Positions 34,898 through 44,825 of a stretch of 64,000 bases of DNA are shown here, piece after piece. The notes under the pieces are model-generated. The model saw only the letters and a program-made list of their open reading frames with translations. It was not told the DNA's origin and searched no databases. How positions within the stretch are numbered: position 1 is the first letter of the stretch; every line of letters starts with the position of its first letter. The stretch is from Bufo bufo (lineage: Eukaryota; Chordata; Amphibia; Anura; Bufonidae): NCBI RefSeq assembly GCF_905171765.1, contig NC_053397.1:110563295-110627294 (forward strand), read 5' to 3'. The translations under genes were made by a program, and so were the position numbers.

Positions 34898-35564
34898 TGT
34901 CTCGGCTGTATGTGAGCAACAAGAGCATGCACAGTAAATAGAGCTACTGACCGGACCCAAACTAGGGAGGATAAAGGGTGACCCCTGTCAGACCCTCAAA
35001 GCTCTCCCTATGCTGCTAAGCACATGCCCGGATCCAAATGGTGGAACGAGGCATGCCCGCGTACCTAAGACTGATGACCACTGTAACCCCTACAATAGTG
35101 GAAGGGGCACGGCCACCGGTGCCCTGCTCAGTATATGGACGTAACCGGGGTCGCCTCGGATCCAATCAGAAAACAAACAGAAACACTACAATGTCTGCAC
35201 GCTTAACTGAAGGAGCTGCAGCAGCAGTGAAGACAGATCCAAAGACAGCTGGAAATATCCGGAGTACTTGCTGCAGCAGAACACAGGTCCAGTGAAATGA
35301 TAGCACACAAGTGAAGATACTCAAGCGAGAGCTACAACTCAAATGAGAAATATAATCCGCACCCTACAAAGGAGGAGGGGTGATTTAAAGGCAGAGAAAT
35401 CAAACACAGGAGGAACAGCTGGGAGGAAGGAAACAGAAAGTAAAGACCCCATCACAGGGGCGGAGAAACAGAGCAGAGAGAACTCCTCCAAGCTCTAGTA
35501 GTGACATCATCACAGGGGTGGAGAAACAGAGCTGTGAGAACGTCTCAAAGCTCTGGTAGTGACA
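34898..35564 (-). repeat. 5' LTR of gypsy copy 3
   Basis: 667 bp, plus-strand TGTCTCGGCTG to GGTAGTGACA. The first inner base pairs differ from the other LTR (TGTC-T against TGTC-A). The gag-pol start codon lies about 30 bp inside the element on the minus strand. Confidence 0.94.
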
Positions 35565-36003
35565 CTTATAGGCCTACCCCCGATCATGGCTTAGGGCACA
35601 CAACATGCCATTTAGTCAGGTTAGCTAAGACACCCCTAGCTGGGTTAGGTTGTTCTCGTTGTTGCTCTTCCTACGGTTCTTCAGATATCTCTTGGCCGTA
35701 GCCATGACCACAAGTTGGTAAGGCTGATTAGTCAGCCTGCATTTGTGGGAGGGGCGGAGGCTCTTCATATACGAGCCACAGCCTCACTCACAGGCGTGGG
35801 TTCTCAGGTGCCCCACCCTCCCTCCCTTATCTTATCATTTCCACAGGGTATGCCCACTTATAGGCCTACCAACAATCATGGCACACAACAAGCCATTTAG
35901 TCAGGTTAGCTAAGACACACCTAGCTGGGTTAGGTTGTTCCCATTGTTGCTCTCCCTAGGGTTCTTCAGATATCTCTTGGCCGTAGCCATGACCACAAGT
36001 ACA
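35565..36003 (+). repeat. Split direct repeat (B1-A2-B2-like)
   Basis: A block of about 150 bp beginning CTTATAGGCCTACC and ending CATGACCACAAGT occurs at 35565-35715 and again at 35857-36000, spaced 292 bp. The 140 bp between (35716-35856, GATTAGTCAGCCTGC to CCACAGGGTATGCC) is not repeated in the window. Before gypsy 3 entered, GCCCACTTAT (30022-30031) joined this block. A repeat-unique-repeat end is the known 3' arrangement of Ngaro elements; no A1 copy was found on the left. Confidence 0.6.
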
Positions 36004-36694
36004 ATATATGATTAGAAAGACACCAGTAATAAGTCTTAGCTTATAAGTATGGGAAAAACACATCTTTATGTGGTAATGTTATAGCTTGGTGGTTAAGTGA
36101 TTGGTTTTGCATGTAGTGATCCAGTTGGCCTGTTGTTTTGGATTATGGTCAGAATAGATTTGGCCATGAATCAATTTTTTTTTAAACTTTGCTGCATCGT
36201 TCATGAAATTGATTCTAAGAAATTAGCTAATTTCTACTGTAGATCTCATGAAAATATTATCAGAATGTTAACAAGATACATAAAAAATAAAAAGGTTATT
36301 TTTTTATCTTAAATAGTGACACTATATTACATAAATAATGAATATATTCTTAATACATTATTTAAAGAAATCTTTAATCTGAGTAAAAAATAAATAAAGT
36401 GACAGATTTTTTTCTTCATACCTTGAAAAGCATGTAGTGGTAAATGTGGAAAGGTATGGTGTCCACTACAGACAAGTATGCCATCAAAAATTCCAGTTTC
36501 TAGCTTCCCATCACATTCTGTCACAACATCCCACTGGCCAGTGGTGGAAAAGTCAGGACGTTTTTTAATGCTGCATACTTTAGTCTGAAAAAAATGAAAG
36601 CAGAAATAATTTTAGACTGGTACTGTTCCAGCAAATATGTCACTGAAGGTTCTTATACAGGACATCCAAGTGATGCCATATCAATGGTTATAAG
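36004..36694 (-). other. Probable FMO intron sequence around the exon
   Basis: Apart from the exon at 36422-36584, this AT-rich stretch shows no repeat family that I recognise and no ORF of interest. It is the only larger piece of apparently single-copy sequence near the exon, and by position would be intron 4 (below the exon) and intron 3 (above it) of the minus-strand gene. Confidence 0.5.
36422..36584 (-). CDS. FMO: Flavin-containing monooxygenase, one internal exon
   Basis: The minus strand shows TTTTTTTCAG directly before the exon and GTATGAAG directly after it, so both splice sites are good. The 163-bp exon is open throughout and encodes 54 codons plus one base: VCSIKKRPDFSTTGQWDVVT, then IFDGILVCSGHHTFPHLP. 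This is a signature stretch of vertebrate FMOs, NADPH- and FAD-dependent enzymes of the endoplasmic reticulum that oxygenate nitrogen and sulfur in xenobiotics. From memory 163 bp is also the size of the corresponding exon 4 in mammalian FMO genes. Which paralog it is cannot be told. No neighbouring exon is in the window. A lone retained exon of a dead gene is possible, but the open frame and splice sites argue for a working gene. Confidence 0.88.
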
Positions 36695-36899
36695 TAGTGT
36701 TGAGCGAAGTTTTGAAAAATTCAATTCTTTACTTTGCCAAATTACACAAAGAAATTAGCTTCATGACTAATCACTTCATCGTGAAGCGCATTTCTTTGTA
36801 AGTAGCAGACGCAATGAAGGAGAATGGCGATTGCACAACCCCCCGTCATTGAACCACACAGATGCTGCATTCATTCCTGATCGTGGCATATGATAATAA

Positions 36900-37176
36900 G
36901 GGCTCGTTCACACGAACGTATTTTGCGTTCCGTATACGGGCCGTTTTCTGCGTTCCACATACGATCCGTATATGGAACCATTCATTTCAATGGGTCTGCA
37001 AAAGATGCGGACAGCACTCTATGAGCTGTCCGCATCCGTTGCTCTGTCCCGTGGCCCCGCAAAAATTATGAGTCCTGTCCTATTCTTGTCCATTGTGCGG
37101 ACAAGAATAGGCATTTCTTTAATGGGCCTCCTGTTCCGTTACGCAAATTGCACGGCACGGTCGTGTGAACAAGCCC
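36900..37176. mobile_element. Harbinger-type MITE with TAA duplication
   Basis: 277 bp, with inverted ends GGGCTCGTTCACACGA / TCGTGTGAACAAGCCC and TAA on both sides (36897-36899 and 37177-37179). The three-base TWA duplication points to the PIF/Harbinger class; no protein supports this. Confidence 0.7.
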
Positions 37177-37470
37177 TAATAGTGAGGGCTTTCAGGGATT
37201 AATCTGGAAAAATAATACTCACTTTATCCATTTGAACTTGAAGAGGCCGCCACTGCCATCTTGATTGAAGACACCACGGGAAATTTCCCGCGGTGCATAA
37301 TGACATCAAGCTGGCCGGCGTGGTGATTTCATAAGTCACCGCATATAATATTTAGCACAGGTGAATATGTGTTTTTTTTTTTTTTTTTACCGCCATTTCA
37401 GGGAAATTCATTACCACGAAGCACAAGAAAATTTGGCTTCACGGCGAATCAATTTTTTCCTGAAATTCAG

Positions 37471-37825
37471 TAGTGTTGATTGCAAATATTGGCACTTCGA
37501 GAATTTGCGAATATCTAGAATATTTAGAATATAGTGCTATATCTTCGTAATCGCGAATACTCTAGATTTTGTTTTTCATCAGTACCCATGATCCCTCACT
37601 GCTTCTTGCTTGTGGGCCAATGAGATGGCTGCAATATCTTTGACTTTAGGAGTAGTGTTGATCGCAAATTTTCGTATCGCTAATTTTCCAATTGCTGATT
37701 TTCACAATTAAGAAAATAATGACAGGAGATCACGAATTCTCGAATTCTCAAATATATGACAAATATTCGCCCAAATATTCACAAAATATCGCGAATTCAA
37801 ATATTGCCCCTGCTGCTCATCACTG
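37471..37825. mobile_element. hAT MITE with perfect 8-bp duplication
   Basis: The 355-bp element starts TAGTGTTGATTGC and ends GCTCATCACTG, flanked by AAATTCAG at 37463-37470 and 37826-37833. The interior (CTTCTTGCTTGTGGGCCAAT) is shared with 46530-47257 and 57759-58436. Confidence 0.9.
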
Positions 37826-37921
37826 AAATTCAGATAAAAGTCGACTTTGGATACTTCAATTCGCTCAACCCTAATTATAAGCCAGAGCAACTGGACTTTT
37901 ATTTTCTTAAAGTCATTTTAA

Positions 37922-38107
37922 GGGTGCCTTCACATGTGGCAGATTTTGTTGCAGAAAATTTCTACAACTGAAATTTAGTTCCATTCACCTAAATGAGGCT
38001 TACAGAAATCTATGTGCTTGTCATTATAACAACCCCATTCAAGTGAATAAACTGACTTTGAACTGCAGAACTTTCTGCCACAAAATGTGCAGTGTGTGAA
38101 GGCACCC
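37922..38107. mobile_element. Short inverted-repeat MITE
   Basis: The ends GGGTGCCTTCACATGTGGCAGA and TTTGTGCAGTGTGTGAAGGCACCC (approximately) are inverted. The left flank is TAA; the right flank is not a clean copy. Confidence 0.55.
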
Positions 38108-38210
38108 TGCACATTGACAAAAAGAACATTTTCAAGAGAAAATACAGGTCCAGTTGTTCTTACTTATTGCTACTGATAGTCCCATAAAAATGGAGGTGCT
38201 CTGCTTCTTA

Positions 38211-38465
38211 GGCTACATGCACATGAACGTTGTTAGTTTCTGTGTCCGGTCCATTTTTTCTTTTTGCGGATAGGATGCTGTCCGCATCAGTATGTTCGTT
38301 CCATAGCCCCGCAAAAAAATAGAACATGTCCTATTCTTGTCCATTTTAGGCATTGTTACAATGGATCCGCAAAAAAAACCGGATGGCATACAGATGTCAT
38401 CCCTTTTTTTTTGCGGATCGGCAATTTGCGTACCACATAACACATATGGTCATGTACATGTAGCC
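38211..38465. mobile_element. Harbinger-type MITE with TTA duplication
   Basis: The ends GGCTACATGCACATGA and ATGTACATGTAGCC are inverted and TTA stands on both sides (38208-38210 and 38466-38468). Non-coding. Confidence 0.7.
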
Positions 38466-38505
38466 TTACATTGTTGAGTTTTTGGTGTGGTAGTAGTAAC
38501 ATATA

Positions 38506-38675
38506 GGGACATTTATCAAACTGTTGTAAAGTAGAACTGGCTTAGTAGTCCCTAGCAACTAATCAGATTCCACCTTTCATTTTTGACAGCTCCTTTGGAA
38601 AATTAAAGATGGAATCTGATTGGATATGGGCAACTAAGCCAGTTCTACGTTGCACCAGTTTGATAAATAACCCCA
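38506..38675. mobile_element. Small palindromic MITE
   Basis: The arms GGGACATTTATCAAACTG and CCAGTTTGATAAATAACCCC are inverted, and the inner parts AGAACTGGCTTAG / CTAAGCCAGTTCT also pair. The flanking TA could be the target. Non-coding. Confidence 0.55.
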
Positions 38676-38719
38676 ATAGTTTTCAGCTGTTTTTCCCTAA
38701 GGCAAATTTTCGAATTTAA

Positions 38720-39140
38720 AGAAGCACTCCCACAAAAACATGTATTCTCTGATCTGTTAGAAAGGTACATGATGTAATCTGTAGCGAATGTAATCTTCTT
38801 ACCAGTGTCTGTATTTGTGAGTTATCGCCTCTCTTCTGCTTCGCGGCTGTGTCATGTGACCAGCAAATGCAATCAGACTTTCCAAATAGCACAGCATCTT
38901 ATGTGTGGACAGGAAGTCAGTTTCTCTATGTATTCCTATGGGAGCCTCAATGTCCGTCTCATAGGAATGAATAGAGAAGTAACTGACTTCCTGTCCTGTG
39001 TCAGTTGGAGATCAGACAGTTGGTCACATGACACAGCTAAAAATTACAGTCACTGCCTGAGAAGATTACCTTCACTACAGATTATATCATGCATGTTTCT
39101 AACAGGTCAGAGAATAAACAGTTTTGTGGGAGTACATAAA
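38720..39140. mobile_element. Inverted-repeat element, class unsure
   Basis: GCACTCCCACAAAAACATGTATTCTCTGA-like sequence at the left pairs with TCAGAGAATAAACAGTTTTGTGGGAGT at the right. A TTAA stands at the left end (38716-38719) but I do not see it at the right. Further inside, GACAGGAAGTCAG and CTGACTTCCTGTC also face each other. Confidence 0.5.
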
Positions 39141-39710
39141 GCTACTTTCATCCTGCTGCCAGGAGTTCCGGCAGGCTGTTAAAGGGGTTATTCTAGAAAA
39201 GGTAATAATGACTTATCCTCAGGATAAGGAGCCGCTATGCTCACCGAAGCTATGGTCAGCGATGCTGGCTACCAGCAGCTTTCCAAGCACTGTGCTGTAC
39301 ATTGTATAGTGGCTGTGCGTGACATTGCAGCTCAGCCCTATAGATTTCATTAGTCTTGAGCTGCAACTAGGCCATGTAACCGATGTACAGTGACGTCACT
39401 GGCCCAGGAAGAGAGTGCATCGACGCGTCACATGTGGTGTGCGGGAGGCGGAGCCAGAAAGAGATTGTGGCTTCAGCTTCAAAAGAGGAGGCCAGGGGAA
39501 GAGTTATTAGGTATCATGATAACTGCTGCACCTTGCAAGCATGTCAAACCCAGGAGACACATGTGAGACCCCATGCAGATCTGCAGATCTTACCAAGACC
39601 CTCAGCCTGATGAGAGATCTCCTCCTCCTCCTCTAGATACTTGGTGCATTTATGGGGGCATGGTACACCACTCGGGTGTTGGTGATGTCAACCCCTAACA
39701 AACATTATTA

Positions 39711-39934
39711 GGGTCCATTCACACATCCGCAATTTCAATCCGCACTTCCGGGTCCGCAATTCCAAACCCGAAAAAAATAGAACATGTCCTATTCTTGTCC
39801 GCGGACAAGAAAAGGCATTTTCTATGAGAATGGCAGCGATGTGCGGTCCGCAAAATGCATAACGCACATTGCCGGTGTGTGTGTTTTACAGATCCATGGA
39901 TTCGCAAAACACACACGGACGTGTGAATGGACCC
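39711..39934. mobile_element. Harbinger-type MITE with TTA duplication
   Basis: 224 bp, ends GGGTCCATTCACACATCCG and ACGTGTGAATGGACCC, TTA on both sides (39708-39710 and 39935-39937). Non-coding. Confidence 0.75.
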
Positions 39935-40095
39935 TTAATGGGAGCTTTATATATACAGTATAGGCTAGAGAGGCCATGTCTTCAAAAACCACGGGTAGTG
40001 AAGGAAAAAATGTGCTGTATGCAGGAAAAAATTGTCTGCTTCATATAAGAAACCATTTTGTGCAGACTACACTGAAAATTTGGTGGCAGAGAAAT

Positions 40096-40543
40096 TGTCA
40101 GGATTCAAACCGAGTAATGCTGCAGTGCCTGGCTGCAGCTCTGTCTGCTGAGCCACCTTCACTCATGATTTGTTACCTTGTCGGATCTCTTGTGCTAGAT
40201 GCATTGCAACCCAGTTCCTTGCTAAACTCTGAACTCCTGGCTCCTCCCATGTACTTCCTTTAAAAGCCATGTCCTTGCTCTGCTTCATTGCCAGATTATT
40301 ATGCTTTCTGCCAATATCTTGCTCCTCGCTGCTTCCTGTGACCATCGACGTTATCATCTGTGTACCGAGCAGTGGCTTGTATTATCCTACTACGCTTGCT
40401 CGTGCTTCTTCACTTATCTGACATCCTCGGCTATTGACCCACGCTTGTCTTGACTACCATCTGCTTGCTACCTCTCATCTACCTCTGCGTGTGCATTGCT
40501 GCTTTCAGCTACTGGACTCCGAGCCTGAACCTAGATTGTTACA
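40096..40543 (+). repeat. 5' LTR of gypsy copy 4
   Basis: 448 bp from TGTCAGGATTCAAACC to CTAGATTGTTACA (TG...CA). The internal region starts GAATAATCTGG and the gag ATG is at 40562. No 3' LTR exists for comparison, so the borders rest on the TG/CA ends and the position before gag. Confidence 0.7.
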
Positions 40544-40561
40544 GAATAATCTGGCCTAAAC

Positions 40562-41450
40562 ATGGAGTCCGCTGTTGCAGCTGCCATGGCCCCTTTTGTG
40601 CAGCAAATTGCTGAGCTGCAAAAGTTTGGTGTCATTTATCAAGAAAGGTTCTCAGCTCTACACAACATGGTGAAAGACCAACAAGATGAGATCAATGATT
40701 TGCAGAGGCAAGTACTGGACTTAAACTCCTGGGATATCATCGCTACATACTCTAGCGCACGAATGCCTTTACCGCAAAAAATTTACAGAGGTTTCCTTAA
40801 CCAGTGACGGATCTATTTCCAAATACAATCCACTGCGTTTCCTTATGGATGGAAAAAGGTACTGTTTATTATCAACCTCCTGACTGATGAAACCCTAGCT
40901 TGGGCCTCCCCTTATGTGGAACAGGACAGTGACATCCTAAACAATTTGATGAGTTTATAACTGCTATGAATCAAGTATTTGCTGATCCTAACCGCTGAAG
41001 CTAAGCTGCACAACTTGCGTCAGGGGAAACGCTCAGTGGCTGAATATACTACTGAGTTTCGTCGTTGGCTGGCTGACACTACATAGAACCTAGCAGGGTA
41101 AAAATGCCAATTTCGTTGTGGTCTGTCTGAACAGGTGAAAGATGATCTTGCCAGAGTAGACACCCATAATGATCTAGAGGCTTCATCCAGCTATGTATGC
41201 GTATTGATCAAAGACTCACCGAAAGAAGGAAAGAGAGACTTGGGCAGCTTGGTAATAATGGTGGAGGGGGTTTCTCTGTTAGTCCACCTGTACAGAGGAG
41301 TTTTTCTGAAACCCCTGAACCCATGCAGATAGACACAATCAGGAGATCTATCACTATTCAAGTGAAAGAGAGACGGCGTGCTGAGAACCTTTGCCTTTAT
41401 TGCGGGGATTCTGGACATTACGCAGTCAACTGCCCTAATAAATTAAAGCG
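40562..41450 (+). pseudogene. gag of gypsy copy 4, frameshifted
   Basis: It starts at Met 40562 (MESAVAAAMAPFVQQIAELQ) with a predicted coiled-coil-like stretch (QDEINDLQRQVLDLNS). A stop at about 40805 and several frame changes follow. Nucleocapsid: CLYCGDSGHYAVNC, a complete CCHC knuckle, near 41391-41435. It runs on in frame into protease. Confidence 0.8.
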
Positions 41451-41559
41451 AATTATTGCTGCCACTGATCTAAAAGTGTCCGAACAAATAAACTCCGTCA
41501 CTCAGACTGTCTCACCAGTAATTCCCGATGGAAATAAAGTTTGCTCTCAATCCTCTCAT

Positions 41560-43600
41560 TTTGTCATTCCTATCTGTATCCTGCTGCAAGGACGTGACAT
41601 TAATTGTTCTGCCATGTTAGACTCTGGAGCTGGTGGAAACTTTATGGACATTGAATTTGCTCATAATCACAATATAAAACTAATTAACAAGATGGCACCG
41701 GTTGAGATGGAGACTGTCGATGGCTCACCTTTATCATCTGGGCCGGTGACACATGAGACTGTTCCTCTTGAACTTCCCATTGAATCCAATCACCAGAAGA
41801 CCATCAGTTTTCAGCTAATAGCGTCACCAAAGTTTCCTGTCATTCTTGGCATTCCTTGGTTTGCTGCCCACAACCCTTCTATCAACTGCGGGTCACTCAC
41901 TATAACATTCACTTCGGACTTTTGCAACAAACATTGTCTACGGAGTCAGTCCGTAACTCAGGAAGCTCAAGTTGAGGAAGCCGCTCCTATGCAATTTTCC
42001 AATTTGCCTCCACAATACAGGCAATTTCAAGATGTCTGCGATAAAAAGAATGCTGATCAATTACCTCCACATTGCCCTTATGACTGTCCCATAGAGTTGC
42101 TACCTGGGGCAGAAGTACCTTTTGGTCGTATTTATTTTCTCTCAGAACCAGAATTGCGGGTTCTTAAGGAGTACATCGATGAAAACCTACAAAAAGAGTT
42201 CATCAGGCCCTCAACATCTCCAGCCGGGGCAGCTCTGTTCTTCGTTGAAAAGAAAGACCATAGCCTGCAACCATGCATTGACTATAGGGAACTAAACAAG
42301 ATTACAGTTAAGAATCGTTATCCACTTCCCTTAATCCCTGAGCTGCTTGAAAGACTTCGATCAGCAAAAATATTTACTAAATAAGACCTAAGAGGAGCTT
42401 ACAACTTCATCCGTGTCCGTGAGGGTGATGAATTGAAAACCGCCTTCAGAACCAGATATGGACATTATGAATACCTGGTTATGCCCTTTGGCCTGTGCAA
42501 TGCTCCAGGGAGGCCGTACTGGGCCACCAATTAAGGGGAGGCCGACATGACAAGGTTTTGGCTGCAGAAGGGTAGGTTGGTGAGTTGAGGGTTAAAAGTT
42601 TTAAAGTTAGGGCAGTGAATAAAGGAGGTGGGAGGAGTTAGGAATAGGCGGGAGGAAAGTTTATATAAGGTTAGGTCAGGGGCAGGTCAGCACCTGCAAT
42701 TTCCAGTGAACTGCCACGCACACCATGGAGCCTGTGGAGGAGTTGATCCAGCGTCTGCGAGCGGCTGCTGAGGAGCGTGGACCTGGATGGCCACCAGCTA
42801 GACGGCCGCGGCGGGTACGGCCGCCGGCGCGCCTGAGCCCCGACATGGCCCCCAGGTCCAGACGCAGAGTGCGGAGCCCCTCCGGGGACCCTCCGCGCCG
42901 GGAGGCTGAAGCAGTGCCCAATACCAGGCCCTCCCGGCGCGGGAGGAATCCTGGTGCACAGCGGGGCCTACCATCGAGCAGGCGGAATCCTCCCCTGCCT
43001 CCTGCTATCAGGGATCCAGGACCAGGAACGGCGGCTCCTCCCACCCCTGGAGAGGCCGCTCGGCGCGAAAGCGGGACCCGATCTGCCGCGGCTGTGCGGA
43101 AGATAACACGGTATTTAATGTTATTTATTTAATGCTATGGAAAATGTATGCGTTATTTATGGTTATGTATTTAGATTTGGGAATAAACGGCTGCTGTGGC
43201 CATTAAATCCAAGATCGGTCTCTGTGTCGTTATTACTACTAAGATGGTAAGGTAGGAAGGGGGGAGGTCGGGGGGCGTCTCAGGTAAGTGGTATACCCCC
43301 GAAATGAATAGACAATAACCTGGTCATGCTACCTTCCAGCATTTCATGAATGATGTCTTTAGAGATATATTGGACGTTTTTGTCATTGTTTATTTGGACG
43401 ACATCCTGATCTTTTCAGATGATGTAGAAGAACACCGCAAACATGTTTGTACAGTGTTTGAACGACTGAGAGACAACAAACTGTACATCAAATTGGAGAA
43501 ATGTGAGTTTGAACAGACCCAAATTCCCTTTTAGGCTACATAATTTCTCCAGAAGGGCTGAGTACGGACCCTGCCAAGATTAAAGCAGTAGTAGAGTGGC
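41560..43600 (+). pseudogene. Protease and reverse transcriptase of gypsy copy 4
   Basis: Protease: MLDSGAGGNFMD near 41610. Reverse transcriptase: FIRPSTSPAGAALFFVEKKD and DYRELNKITVKNRYPLPLIP up to 42384, where a stop (K-TAA) interrupts. MPFGLCNAP follows to 42507. After an insert, the frame resumes at 43328 with FQHFMNDVF and VIVYLDDILIFSDD (43393 on; both catalytic Asp present). The end of RT runs into the palindromic MITE at 43616. Confidence 0.87.
42508..43327 (+). mobile_element. 0.8-kb GC-rich insertion of unknown class
   Basis: It interrupts gypsy-4 RT exactly between the Pro and Ala codons of N-A-P-A-T-F. The flanks rejoin in frame with no obvious target duplication. It has its own TATA box TTATATAAGG (42661), an ATG at 42725 with 135 open codons (MEPVEELIQRLRAAAEERG, then Arg/Pro-rich), and AATAAA at 43182-43187. 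Lack of duplication would fit a tyrosine-recombinase (DIRS/Crypton-like) element, but I do not recognise the protein. A solo terminal repeat carrying a gag start is another reading. Confidence 0.5.
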
Positions 43601-43619
43601 CCACACCAACTAATATTAA

Positions 43620-44318
43620 AGGGTTTCTATCACTTCGTATGACATATTTAGGTGTCAGACACTAGCGATCCGCTAGTGTCTGCTCTAACAAACCATCCTA
43701 ATATGATAGGTTTTGGGGCAGCCGTTTTGCTAAAATAACAACTTATATCTATATGCTAATGAGCCTCTAGGTGCTATGGGGGCGTCATTAGCACCTAGAG
43801 GCTCCGTCTACCTTCATAAACTGTCGCCGCCCAGCACGTCCCTCCAGCCCGCCCATCTCCTGCTGAATGCGATCCTCTCCGTGCGCGTCTCTGTTCTGCG
43901 CATGCGCAGTGAATGTCTGACCGCTTCCCTGCTCAGACATCTCCACTGCGCCTGTTCCTCGGAGCGCTATGATGTCATCGGCGCAGGCGCAGTGGAGATG
44001 TCTGAGCAGGGAAGCGGTCAGACATTCACTGCGCATGCGCAGAACAGAGACGCGCACGGAGAGGATCGCATTCAGCAGGAGATGGGCAGGCTGGAGGGAC
44101 GCGCTGGGCGGCGACAGTTTATGAAGGTAGACGGAGCCTCTAGGTGCTAATGACGCCCCCATAGCACCTAGAGGCTCATTAGCATATAGATATAAGTTGT
44201 TATTTTAGCAAAACGGCTGCCCCAAAACCTATCATATTAGGATGGTTTGTTAGAGCAGACACTAGCGGATCGCTAGTGTCTGACACCTAAATATGTCATA
44301 CGAAGTGATAGAAACCCT
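43620..44318. mobile_element. Foldback MITE, 335-bp arms, TTAA target
   Basis: The 699-bp element has TTAA on both sides (43616-43619 and 44319-44322). The left arm 43620-43954 and right arm 43984-44318 are near-perfect inverted copies around a 29-bp loop. The ends are AGGGTTTCTATCAC / GTGATAGAAACCCT. Each arm has TGCGCATGCGCA (near 43899 and 44031), the consensus site of NRF1. Two 124-codon frames on opposite strands encode almost the same peptide only because of the symmetry. It interrupts gypsy-4 pol. Confidence 0.95.
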
Positions 44319-44329
44319 TTAAAGAGGTT

Positions 44330-44825
44330 CAAAGATTTGTAGGATTTGCTAACTTTTACAGGAGATATTATTATTATTTATTAGAGATTTCTCTAAAGTC
44401 ATTGCACCAATCACTCAGTTGACAAAGAAAGGTGAACCCTTCTCCTGGTCACCTGAAGCACATGCTGCGATCTCCAAATTAAAAACACTTTTTACTTCTG
44501 CACCCATCCTGGTACATCCGGATTCCACACTACCTTTTATTGTAGAAGTAGATGACTCGGATTACGCTGTGGGAGCAATTCTTTCTCAGAGGACTCGAGA
44601 TAAGATGCAGCTTCATCCTTGTGCCTATTATTCTCGTCTAATGTCTGCTGCCGAAAATAATTATGATGCTGGCAATAAAGAACTGCTGGCTATCAAAGAT
44701 GCATTTTCCGAATGGAGACACCTTCTGGAAGGGGCCAATCATCCTGTGACTGTACTAACTGATCACAAGAATTTAGAATTCCTCCGTTCCGCTAAGAGGC
44801 TATCATCTCGACAAGCATGCTGGGC
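44330..44825 (+). pseudogene. RT end and RNase H of gypsy copy 4
   Basis: From FVGFANFY, RNase H continues with [37 protein letters not shown] and [21 protein letters not shown] short ATT repeat disturbs the frame near 44365-44380. Homology stops at about 44825. The remaining pol and LTR are gone. Confidence 0.87.

Larger units (their letters stand above)
30032..35564 (-). mobile_element. Ty3/gypsy chromovirus copy 3, young and nearly intact
   Basis: The 5533-bp element has two 667-bp LTRs and a perfect 5-bp target duplication CTTAT (30027-30031 and 35565-35569). One minus-strand frame spans gag to integrase. By eye the LTRs differ at about 11 positions (about 1.6%). It belongs to the same lineage as copies 1 and 2: they share the gag layout, the YLDD box and the chromodomain entry. 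Confidence 0.96.
36695..37873. mobile_element. Non-autonomous hAT, hosting two MITEs
   Basis: The ends are TAGTGTTGAGCGAAG at 36695 and TTCGCTCAACCCTA ending 37873. The flanks GTTATAAG (36687-36694) and ATTATAAG (37874-37881) match at seven of eight bases. There is no coding sequence. It contains a TAA-type MITE (36900-37176) and a second hAT MITE (37471-37825). Confidence 0.8.
40096..44825 (+). mobile_element. Ty3/gypsy copy 4, 3' truncated
   Basis: It has a 5' LTR, gag, protease, reverse transcriptase and part of RNase H on the plus strand. It breaks off at about 44825, inside RNase H, where unrelated sequence starts; integrase and 3' LTR are absent. It is a different gypsy lineage from copies 1-3. 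Two insertions interrupt it (42508-43327 and 43620-44318). Confidence 0.88.

Noticed and set aside
43776..44162. Two nearly identical 124-codon proteins on opposite strands
   Set aside because: They arise because the element is a palindrome. Composition and position in a MITE give no support for coding.
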